Below, in pieces: positions 1 to 4,795 of a DNA stretch of 5,490 nucleotides (the stretch's first letter is position 1; each line of letters starts with the position of its first letter). Both the position numbers and the translations under genes were made by a program. The stretch is from Candidatus Methanomarinus sp. HR1 (lineage in GTDB: Archaea > Halobacteriota > Methanosarcinia > Methanosarcinales > Methanocomedenaceae). Location of the stretch: assembly GCA_002926195.1 (NCBI GenBank), contig MZXQ01000275.1:1-5490 (forward strand), read 5' to 3'. A model generated the notes under the pieces. It was not told where the DNA came from and made no database searches. It saw nothing but the letters and a program-made list of their open reading frames with translations.

Positions 1-2
1 AA

Positions 3-26
3 AAAGTATGGTATTTTGACATTTGT
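3..26 (+). repeat. 24-base dispersed inverted repeat, left copy
   Basis: This stretch begins AAAGTATGGT and ends GACATTTGT. It is an exact reverse complement of 4745-4768. It lies at the window edge, so the unit may continue to the left; of the two bases before it, position 2 mismatches and position 1 matches the other copy. On the inner side the match stops sharply at 26. It could be a terminal repeat of an insertion element or MITE, a conserved upstream box of a duplicated gene, or a rearrangement scar. The repeat is seen directly; its nature is not known. Confidence 0.85.
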
Positions 27-106
27 AATCAGTTAATGAATTTTAATCCGTATTAATCTGTGTTTAAGAGTACTCATCGAATTTACTGGTTTTTACAATG
101 CCCCAG

Positions 107-131
107 TTACCATTCAATTTGAAGTGGATAC
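107..131 (+). repeat. Inner inverted-repeat unit, left copy
   Basis: This 25-base segment (starting TTACCATT, ending GAAGTGGATAC) matches the reverse complement of 4641-4665 at 23 of 25 positions; the two mismatches are adjacent (115-116). It lies 80 bases inside the outer 24-base repeat, and its partner lies 79 bases inside the other copy. In the plus-strand frame it reads VTIQFEVDT, while the partner reads ITIGFEVDT on the minus strand. The unit may therefore be a remnant of related coding sequence rather than a structural repeat. Confidence 0.7.
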
Positions 132-213
132 ATTCTTACAAGAGATTGAATCACAACATTTGAAATGTTTATACATTAAATGGCTTATTCCTGTTATTTC
201 ATAATTCAATCAC

Positions 214-273
214 AAGAAAATAAAAAGTCTCCTAATTAACTCAGATAAATCCGACTGGAAAAAGGATTTCCTT
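214..273 (-). terminator. Probable purF transcription terminator region
   Basis: Read on the minus strand just after the purF stop, the sequence has a small AAGG-AAAT-CCTT stem-loop (262-273) followed at once by five Ts. About 40 bases further is a longer T-rich tract, ACTTTTTATTTTCTTG (213-228). Oligo-T tracts are the usual intrinsic termination signal in Euryarchaea, and the stem is probably incidental. Location and composition fit, but termination is inferred. Confidence 0.4.
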
Positions 274-284
274 AAAACAAAATT

Positions 285-1691
285 CTAAAAATGGTTAAGT
301 GTTAACTGTCGCCTCTTGCACTCTTCACCTGGTATTTCTACAGGATACACCCCTGTAAGACATCCAAGACAAAGATCATCCTCAGGTATACCAATAGCTT
401 CTACAAGTCCCTCTATACTTATATATCCCAGACTATCAGCATTAATTAAAGCTTCTACTCCTGCTACTGTCTTATGAGCTGCTACCAGTTCATCCCTGGT
501 AGCCATATCAATCCCGAGATAACAGGGTGAGATAATAGGAGGACTGCCAATTCTCATATGTACTTGCCTGGCACCGGCTTTTCGTACCATATCCACAATA
601 CGTCGTGAAGTAGTTCCACGTACAATGCTGTCGTCTATCAGTAAAACACTTCTGTCTACAAGATTTTGAGGAATAGTATTGAGTTTCAATCTAACTGCCA
701 CTTCACGCATGTCCTGATCCGGCATAATAAAAGTACGTCCGATATATCTGTTCTTCATCAGACCTTCCATATAATCCACGCCCGATTTCTTACAATACCC
801 AATACCAAAAGTAATCCCGCTATCAGGAATCGGAGATACAATATCGGCATCAACCGGATGTTCATCCACTAACAACTCTCCAATACGACTTCTGATCTGA
901 TATACTAACTTCCCGTTCATAATAGCATCGGCCCGCGCAAAATAGATATATTCAAATACACAGTGTGCAGTGTTCTTTGGTCTGCATATCCGATGAGAAG
1001 TCATTTCCCCATCCTTAAAGATAATAACCTCTCCGGGGTGTACATCTCTAATCAATACCCCACCAACAGTATCAATCGCAACACTTTCCGAAGCTACTAT
1101 ATATCCACCGTCGAACTTTCCGAAACATAACGGTTTTACTCCCAATGGATCCCTGACCGCTATCAGTGTATCATTAATAAGAATAGTCAGGCTGTATGAA
1201 CCTACCAGACGTCTTATAATATCATCTATTGCACTAATAATATCATGGTCCAGCAGTTTCTTTACCAGTAAACGGGCTATTACTTCAGTATCAGATGATG
1301 TAAGAAATATCTGACCTTCTGCTTCAAACTCTGCCCGAAGATCAAGACTGTTAACCAGGTTGCCATTATGAGCAATTGAAATAGTACCGTCCTGGAAATT
1401 CACAGTAAGGGGTTGACAATTCTCAATAATAGATTCGCCTGTTGTAGAGTACCTGACATGTCCTATGCCTACGAAACCCTTCAGGTCCTTGAGTTTATAA
1501 TTCTTATGAACATCAGTAACCAACCCCATCCCTTTTAATATATGAACCTGACTTCCATCATGCACAGTAATACCTGTAGATTCCTGGCCGCGGTGTTGCA
1601 GGGCATATAATGCGTAATATATAGATAGAGGTGCACTAACTGATCGTTTATCAGAATAAATGACACCTACAACCCCGCAGGATTCATACAA
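285..1691 (-). CDS. purF: Amidophosphoribosyltransferase (glutamine PRPP amidotransferase)
   Basis: PurF catalyses the first committed step of de novo purine synthesis in the cytoplasm: PRPP plus glutamine gives 5-phosphoribosylamine. At 468 residues it has the family's usual length. The N-terminal Ntn glutaminase domain (about 5-235) shows C5 as nucleophile after a very short MYES leader, R80 in GHVRYST, N109-G110 in AHNGN and D134 in SSDTE. The C-terminal phosphoribosyltransferase domain carries FARADAIMNG (251-260) and the PRPP loop VLLIDDSIVRGTTS (349-362). C244, C390, C441 and C444 sit where the Bacillus-type enzyme binds a [4Fe-4S] cluster, so a cluster is likely. The start is TTG: TGA lies in frame three codons upstream, GGGTGAG precedes it by five bases, and the start puts C5 in the right place. 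The stop is TAG. It is last in an lsm-rpl37e-purF series. Confidence 0.97.
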   Translation of the reverse strand: MYESCGVVGVIYSDKRSVSAPLSIYYALYALQHRGQESTGITVHDGSQVHILKGMGLVTDVHKNYKLKDLKGFVGIGHVRYSTTGESIIENCQPLTVNFQDGTISIAHNGNLVNSLDLRAEFEAEGQIFLTSSDTEVIARLLVKKLLDHDIISAIDDIIRRLVGSYSLTILINDTLIAVRDPLGVKPLCFGKFDGGYIVASESVAIDTVGGVLIRDVHPGEVIIFKDGEMTSHRICRPKNTAHCVFEYIYFARADAIMNGKLVYQIRSRIGELLVDEHPVDADIVSPIPDSGITFGIGYCKKSGVDYMEGLMKNRYIGRTFIMPDQDMREVAVRLKLNTIPQNLVDRSVLLIDDSIVRGTTSRRIVDMVRKAGARQVHMRIGSPPIISPCYLGIDMATRDELVAAHKTVAGVEALINADSLGYISIEGLVEAIGIPEDDLCLGCLTGVYPVEIPGEECKRRQLTLNHF

Positions 1692-1696
1692 TAAGG

Positions 1697-1703
1697 CTCA
1701 CCC
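1697..1703 (-). promoter_or_regulatory. Ribosome-binding site fixing the TTG start of purF
   Basis: On the minus strand this reads GGGTGAG, five bases before TTG at 1689-1691. It is complementary to the archaeal 16S 3' end (ATCACCTCC type). It overlaps an in-frame TGA (1698-1700), so no longer start is possible in this frame. Confidence 0.75.
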
Positions 1704-1744
1704 GAATCATTGGTTAATAATATGAATTGATATCAGATTGAAAA

Positions 1745-1924
1745 TTAGTCACCGTTTAATCCGGCTTTTCTCTGCCATTTATAGCTTTTCATGCGTGGTG
1801 TTCTTCCAAAACCACATGATACACATACTCTACTATGTTTGTTCAATGAAACTTTTCCACAGCGTCTGCATCTGATATGGCTACGTTTTTGTCTTTTTCC
1901 CATTGAGGGAGTTCCTTTTGTCAT
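1745..1924 (-). CDS. rpl37e: 50S ribosomal protein L37e (zinc-ribbon type)
   Basis: This 59-residue basic protein begins MTKGTPSMGKRQKRSH and ends WQRKAGLNGD. It is a structural protein of the large ribosomal subunit of archaea and eukaryotes. Two CxxC pairs, C19/C22 (CRRC) and C34/C37 (CVSC), form the expected zinc ribbon, followed by the basic tail GFGRTPRMKSYKWQRK that packs against rRNA in this family. Length and motif order match full-length archaeal L37e. The ATG at 1922-1924 is preceded by AAGGTGA six bases upstream; the stop is TAA. It lies 65 bases downstream of lsm and 53 upstream of purF on the same strand. The lsm-rpl37e pairing is widely conserved in Euryarchaea, which supports both calls. 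The AT-rich spacer before it could hold its own promoter, so cotranscription with lsm is likely but not proven. Confidence 0.96.
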   Translation of the reverse strand: MTKGTPSMGKRQKRSHIRCRRCGKVSLNKHSRVCVSCGFGRTPRMKSYKWQRKAGLNGD

Positions 1925-1930
1925 TATATT

Positions 1931-1937
1931 TCACCTT
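1931..1937 (-). promoter_or_regulatory. Ribosome-binding site of rpl37e
   Basis: The minus strand reads AAGGTGA, six bases before the ATG of rpl37e. This strong match to the archaeal anti-Shine-Dalgarno sequence confirms the start of this short gene. Confidence 0.75.
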
Positions 1938-1989
1938 AAACGAATAAATTTTATAATTCTATATTACTATTTCTTTATAACATTTTAAA

Positions 1990-2220
1990 CTATGGGGATA
2001 TATATACTACATTGTCCCCTCTTACTACAACAGATCCAAGTTTTTTTATGTTTTCATCATTTGATTCATTATTCAGCAGCTCTTCAGCATTATCCAACAC
2101 GAGGTTCATGTGGATATCATAGCCATCCAGTGTTCCCCTGAAACTGCGGTTACCTTTCAATTTAATAATAACCGGTTTGCCTAATGCGTTATTAAGAATA
2201 TCAAGTGGTCTTTTTCCCAT
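1990..2220 (-). CDS. lsm: Sm-like archaeal RNA-binding protein (Lsm/SmAP)
   Basis: This is a 76-residue single-domain Sm protein. Family members form a ring, usually a heptamer, that binds U-rich RNA and acts as an RNA chaperone, as Hfq does in bacteria. After a short N-terminal helix (PLDILNNALG), the Sm1 motif spans about 17-43, with KGNRSFRGTLDGYDIHMNLVL holding the uridine-contact residues D35, H37 and N39. The Sm2 motif is VVVRGDNVVYISP (64-76), with the R67-G68-D69-N70 loop. A longer variable loop (48-61, ELLNNESNDENIKK) separates them. The ATG at 2218-2220 has AGGAGT nine bases upstream; the stop is TAG. It is the first gene of the lsm-rpl37e-purF series, diverging from the MCT-1-like gene. 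Membership is clear; ring size and RNA targets are not visible. Confidence 0.96.
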   Translation of the reverse strand: MGKRPLDILNNALGKPVIIKLKGNRSFRGTLDGYDIHMNLVLDNAEELLNNESNDENIKKLGSVVVRGDNVVYISP

Positions 2221-2337
2221 AATTATTTTACTCCTGTAACATAACAGCGAAAGCTTAAATGTTAATCATTGAATAATGGTTCAAAGTAGTAAATAGGCAT
2301 ACTTATAATTATCGAATCAGAAAGGACAAAAAAAGAA
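2221..2337. promoter_or_regulatory. Divergent promoter region between lsm and the MCT-1-like gene
   Basis: This 117-base AT-rich spacer must hold promoters for both directions. On the plus strand, ACTTATAATTAT (2301-2312) is a plausible TATA box; about 25 bases on, transcription would start near 2330, giving a very short leader. AAAGGA (2321-2326) is 11 bases from the ATG, rather far for a good ribosome-binding site. On the minus strand, the lsm ribosome-binding site AGGAGT is at 2230-2235, and ACATTTAAGC (2252-2261) is a weak TATA candidate. Exact start sites are inferred. Confidence 0.45.
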
Positions 2338-2829
2338 ATGAAAGATCTAAATATCAAATCCAGGCACCTGTTGAGAAAGAGTCAGTCTAAACTAATTATC
2401 AAAGAAATAAAGAAATTTTTTGATGATGCTGATATTGTTTTTAAAAAAGCCCGTTTTGAACTTGTCAGTGCAGATACATATGAACTGTTGTTTGTCGATG
2501 GGAATTTCTTATTTATATTAATAGACGGGAAGCCTTTTTTTTCAGTAAAGGGAGCATTGAAATTACAGCCAAAAAATAAACTTATTACAGTGGACACCGG
2601 TGCTGTGCCTTTTATTATTAAAGGTGCTGATATTATGCGGCCAGGTATTATATCTGCAGATTCCGGGATACGCGAAGAAGATAAGGTAGTTATAATTGAG
2701 GAAAAACATAGCAAGCCTATAGCTGTTGGTTATGCATTAATGGACGGCGATCAGATGATCGGTGATAGTGGAAAAGCCGTTAAGATAGTGCACAGAGTAG
2801 GTGACAGACTCTGGAACCTTAATATATAA
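2338..2829 (+). CDS. PUA-domain RNA-binding protein, archaeal MCT-1/Tma20 homologue
   Basis: This 163-residue protein has the two-part layout of MCT-1/Tma20: a pre-PUA domain (about 1-80, starting with the basic KSRHLLRKSQSK) and a PUA domain (about 82-160). The PUA core VDTGAVPFIIKGADIMRPGI (85-104) parallels the VDxGAIKFVLSGANIMCPG stretch of the eukaryotic protein as I remember it. The end, GKAVKIVHRVGDRLWNL, parallels its GIxxxHYLxDGLW end. Eukaryotic MCT-1 works with DENR on the small ribosomal subunit in recycling and reinitiation; an equivalent role in archaea is plausible but inferred. No catalytic domain is fused, so it is not a pseudouridine synthase or a tRNA-guanine transglycosylase, which also carry PUA domains. 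It diverges from lsm and lies 119 bases upstream of sepF on the same strand. The stop is TAA. Confidence 0.88.
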   Translation: MKDLNIKSRHLLRKSQSKLIIKEIKKFFDDADIVFKKARFELVSADTYELLFVDGNFLFILIDGKPFFSVKGALKLQPKNKLITVDTGAVPFIIKGADIMRPGIISADSGIREEDKVVIIEEKHSKPIAVGYALMDGDQMIGDSGKAVKIVHRVGDRLWNLNI

Positions 2830-2861
2830 CAAAGCATATTTATAGGACCACACTTGATAAA

Positions 2862-2948
2862 ACATCAAAATATATATGTAGTGACACTTCTATACAATAT
2901 ATGTGTTATTTGGATTGAATTATTATTATTATTTATTAAGGTGATTAA
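2862..2948 (+). promoter_or_regulatory. Possible sepF promoter and ribosome-binding site
   Basis: Two TATA-like stretches occur in the gap before sepF: AAAATATATATG (2867-2878) and ACAATATATGTG (2894-2905). Either could serve as a euryarchaeal TATA box for a start 20-50 bases upstream of the gene. An (ATT)5 run occupies 2919-2933. AAGGTGAT (2938-2945) is a strong ribosome-binding site three to four bases before the ATG at 2949. The ribosome-binding site is convincing; the promoter is a guess, and read-through from the upstream gene is also possible. Confidence 0.4.
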
Positions 2949-3320
2949 ATGGCAACACTCAAGAAGTTGTTTGGGGGCGCATCAACGCCCAAGTCAGATG
3001 TTGAAGATTATATGCATCTTGACCTCAGCGAATATGAAGAAGTACCAGAAGTCGAGCCAGCTGAGATGTATATCCGCATCGCAGAACTGAATAATTTGAA
3101 TGAGATATCAAATTTAAAAAAAGAGATATATGATGGAAATATATTATTGATTGATATATCATTGATCAAACAGGATAAATTCAATCTGGACCGGGCTATC
3201 AAGGAACTTAAACAGGTCGTACAAGATGTACATGGTGATATTGCCGGCATAGGAGAAGAACAGGTAATTGTAGCCCCAATGGGAGTAAGGATCGATCGTT
3301 CTAAAATTGATGGGAAATAA
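2949..3320 (+). CDS. sepF: Cell division protein SepF, archaeal type
   Basis: This 123-residue protein fits archaeal SepF, the membrane anchor that tethers FtsZ at the division site. Residues 1-9 (MATLKKLFG) form a short amphipathic membrane-binding helix. A flexible acidic linker (about 15-38, rich in D and E) follows, then the compact SepF domain (about 40-117), with an alternating alpha/beta pattern through YIRIAELNNLNEI, GNILLIDIS, a helix DRAIKELKQVVQDVHG, and the strand pair DIAGIGEEQVIVAPMGVRI. The G100-I101-G102 turn and VAPxGV end are typical of the family. The length is normal for archaeal SepF. The ATG has a strong AAGGTGAT upstream; the stop is TAA. FtsZ is not in the window. The neighbouring MCT-1-like and GTPase genes suggest a housekeeping cluster rather than a dedicated division operon. 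Confidence 0.9.
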   Translation: MATLKKLFGGASTPKSDVEDYMHLDLSEYEEVPEVEPAEMYIRIAELNNLNEISNLKKEIYDGNILLIDISLIKQDKFNLDRAIKELKQVVQDVHGDIAGIGEEQVIVAPMGVRIDRSKIDGK

Positions 3321-3328
3321 ATGATCAG

Positions 3329-3354
3329 TAACTGCTCGCTATCGCTCGCAGTTA
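3329..3354 (+). terminator. Stem-loop downstream of sepF
   Basis: Nine bases after the sepF stop, TAACTGC (3329-3335) and GCAGTTA (3348-3354) form a perfect 7-base-pair stem with a 12-base loop, TCGCTATCGCTC. It is GC-richer than its surroundings and lacks a directly following T tract, so it is not a classic euryarchaeal terminator. It may stabilise the sepF transcript 3' end or be a short dispersed hairpin repeat. The structure is seen; the function is inferred. Confidence 0.45.
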
Positions 3355-3360
3355 ATTGAG

Positions 3361-3410
3361 CTCGATATTTAAAAAAAGTATAAAGTCTAATAAAAAAGTA
3401 GATAATCATT
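3361..3410 (+). promoter_or_regulatory. Promoter of the GTPase gene, possibly leaderless
   Basis: Two TATA candidates are present: CGATATTTAAAAAAAG (3363-3378) and AAGTATAAAGTC (3376-3387). If the second is used, transcription would begin about 25 bases on, near 3406-3410, almost at the GTG start. That would explain why no ribosome-binding site is visible. An in-frame TAG at 3399-3401 rules out an upstream start. The promoter is inferred from position and composition. Confidence 0.45.
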
Positions 3411-4589
3411 GTGTCTATCTCTATCGGACTGGCAGGAAAACCGAATTCAGGTAAGAGTACATTCTTCAAAGCAGCTACGCTTGCTAATGTTGAGATCGCA
3501 GATCATCCATTTACTACCATAGATGCAAATCATGGGGTCACTTATGTCAGGGTCAAGTGCCCATGTGAAAGTATAGGCACTCCATGTGGTCAGTGCCAGA
3601 ACGGTGCCAGATATGTACCTGTAGAGATCATAGATGTGGCCGGACTTGTTCCGGACGCCCATAAAGGCAGGGGTTTGGGTAATGCTTTTCTTGATAACCT
3701 GAGCAGGGTCAATGCCATAATTCATGTAATTGATGCATCAGGTGGCACAGATATTGAAGGAAATACTGTTGGGATCGCACAACATGATCCGGTTGAAGAT
3801 ATTGAATTCCTGGAGCATGAGATCGCTATGTGGATGTTTGGTATCTTAAAACGTAACTGGAACCGACTCTCCCGCAGGATACAGGCAGAAGGATTAAAGG
3901 TTGAACGTATCATATCAGAGCAACTCCAGGGAGTAGGTGTCACTGATCATCAGGCCAAGACCGCACTGATGCAAACTGGTTTGCTGGATAGCAATCCTGC
4001 CATCTGGACCGATGAAGAAATGATAGTACTTTGTGAAGCCTTACGACGTGAGAGCAAACCCCTGATCATTGCAGCTAACAAGATGGACATTGCACCACCG
4101 GAATTGATGGAACGTCTCATCTCTGTAGACAGGATAGTAGTACCTATCAGTGCTGCTGCTGAGCTGGCATTGCGAATGGCAGCTAAAAGCGGTGTTATTG
4201 ATTACAGGGCAGGAGATAAAGAGTTTACGATCACAGGCGAACTTAATGATGCCCAGGAAGCTGCATTAGGTAAGATCCGGGATCTACTGAATGAAAAAGG
4301 CAATACTGGCATACAAAAATGCATCAATACTGCAGTATTGGAACTGCTTAACCAGATAGTAGCTTATCCGGTAGAAGATGAGAACAAGCTTACTGATAAG
4401 AATGGCAAGAAGCTGCCAGATGCTTTTTTAATGAAGTGCGGTTCAACACCTCATGATCTGGCATATATGGTCCACACTGATATAGGTGAAGGGTTCTTAT
4501 ATGCAATAAATGCTAAGACTAAGATGCGTATGGGAGAAAAACACGAACTTGAAGACGGAGATGTGGTAAAGATCACATCTACTAAGTAA
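3411..4589 (+). CDS. YchF/OBG-family translation-associated GTPase, archaeal type
   Basis: This 392-residue TRAFAC GTPase has Obg/YchF architecture. It shows a P-loop GKPNSGKS (9-16), switch I threonines in HPFTTIDAN (32-40), DVAG (75-78) as G3, NKMD (223-226) as G4 and SAAAE (247-251) as G5. A helical insertion (about 135-215) and a C-terminal TGS domain (about 316-392, ending GEKHELEDGDVVKITSTK) complete it. Family members bind ribosomes; the precise role in archaea is unclear. Bacterial YchF and human OLA1 prefer ATP because G4 is altered, but NKMD here predicts GTP. Four cysteines (C50, C52, C59, C62) in the loop before G3 could bind a metal. The start is GTG: TAG lies three codons upstream and the P-loop spacing requires it. 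There is no visible ribosome-binding site. The stop is TAA. It converges on the DUF1894 gene. Confidence 0.95.
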   Translation: MSISIGLAGKPNSGKSTFFKAATLANVEIADHPFTTIDANHGVTYVRVKCPCESIGTPCGQCQNGARYVPVEIIDVAGLVPDAHKGRGLGNAFLDNLSRVNAIIHVIDASGGTDIEGNTVGIAQHDPVEDIEFLEHEIAMWMFGILKRNWNRLSRRIQAEGLKVERIISEQLQGVGVTDHQAKTALMQTGLLDSNPAIWTDEEMIVLCEALRRESKPLIIAANKMDIAPPELMERLISVDRIVVPISAAAELALRMAAKSGVIDYRAGDKEFTITGELNDAQEAALGKIRDLLNEKGNTGIQKCINTAVLELLNQIVAYPVEDENKLTDKNGKKLPDAFLMKCGSTPHDLAYMVHTDIGEGFLYAINAKTKMRMGEKHELEDGDVVKITSTK

Positions 4590-4687
4590 CATATAACATA
4601 CTCTCTATTATGAATGCGGGATCTAATTAGTGCCTCTGCAGTATCCACTTCAAATCCAATGGTAATTACTACCTCTTTAAGGATCAT
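4590..4687 (-). pseudogene. Possible remnant of a gene 5' end (unidentified)
   Basis: From an ATG at 4685-4687 the minus strand reads MILKEVVITIGFEVD, then TAEALIRSRIHNREYVIC. This is a convincing strand-helix-strand pattern with normal-looking codons. The frame then runs on into the antisense of the GTPase gene, where the translation turns low-complexity, so any original gene is cut off there. No ribosome-binding site is seen, and a TAA lies two codons upstream of the ATG. The opening resembles, very loosely, the VxxxGFE start of CARF-like Rossmann regulators; I do not claim that identity. It may be a dead fragment or chance. Confidence 0.3.
4641..4665 (-). repeat. Inner inverted-repeat unit, right copy
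   Basis: The minus strand reads TTACCATTGG followed by ATTTGAAGTGGATAC, matching 107-131 at 23 of 25 positions. It lies inside the coding-like remnant and encodes ITIGFEVDT. It is 79 bases from the outer repeat, nearly the same distance as in the left copy (80). Confidence 0.7.
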
Positions 4688-4744
4688 GATAATTTACTAG
4701 TGTCGTGTCAACTTCAAAGTGTTAGATAATGAAGGGCATAGGGC

Positions 4745-4768
4745 ACAAATGTCAAAATACCATACTTT
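4745..4768 (-). repeat. 24-base dispersed inverted repeat, right copy
   Basis: This is an exact reverse complement of positions 3-26 over 24 bases. On the minus strand it begins AAAGTATGGT, 27 bases downstream of the DUF1894 stop codon. The match ends sharply at 4745; on the other side 4769 mismatches. It lies about 58 bases upstream (in minus-strand sense) of the remnant's ATG. Chance identity of this length within one small window is very unlikely. Confidence 0.85.
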
Positions 4769-4795
4769 ATGAAGTGATACCCCCTACCACAAAGA

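Larger units (their letters stand above)
27..284. other. Gene-free region downstream of purF with repeat debris
   Basis: No credible gene is seen here on either strand. Contents include an imperfect 10-base tandem (43-52 and 53-62, 8 of 10 identical) of the TTAATCYGTR type. The inner inverted-repeat unit lies at 107-131, an odd palindrome at 155-169 (AACATTT-G-AAATGTT), and two similar 12-mers at 146-157 and 205-216. A plus-strand reading frame from about 40 to 204 is open, but it has no start codon with a ribosome-binding site. It carries the peptide VTIQFEVDT, resembling the peptide encoded at 4641-4665. I read the region as intergenic with a decayed fragment. Confidence 0.5.
4590..4795. 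other. Convergent intergenic region with repeats and a possible gene remnant
   Basis: This spacer lies between the ends of the GTPase gene (plus) and the DUF1894 gene (minus). It contains the right-hand copies of both inverted-repeat units (4641-4665 and 4745-4768) and a minus-strand coding-like stretch (about 4590-4687). A segment beginning TAGTGTCGTGTCAACTTC (4699-4716) looks like an insertion-element end by eye, but I cannot assign it. No strong terminator for either gene is visible. Confidence 0.5.

Noticed and set aside
15..22. TTGACA within the 24-base repeat as a bacterial -35 box
   Set aside because: The window is archaeal, so TATA/BRE promoters apply, and no matching -10 element is correctly placed.
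210..287. Read-through of the purF TAG as pyrrolysine
   Set aside because: Read-through would add about 24 residues with no known role, and PurF already ends at its usual C-terminus.
1791..1988. A 65-residue plus-strand open frame over rpl37e
   Set aside because: It is antisense to L37e, whose zinc-ribbon cysteines and length are unmistakable.
2382..2714. A 110-residue minus-strand open frame inside the MCT-1-like gene
   Set aside because: It is fully antisense to a clear PUA-domain gene; the translation is low-complexity and unfamiliar.
3008..3469. A 153-residue minus-strand open frame across sepF and the GTPase start
   Set aside because: It is antisense to two well-recognised genes, rich in serine and isoleucine, with no recognisable domain.
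4648..4665. TTCAAATCC as a tRNA T-loop
   Set aside because: The flanking bases do not form a five-pair T stem, and no acceptor or anticodon arm could be built around it.
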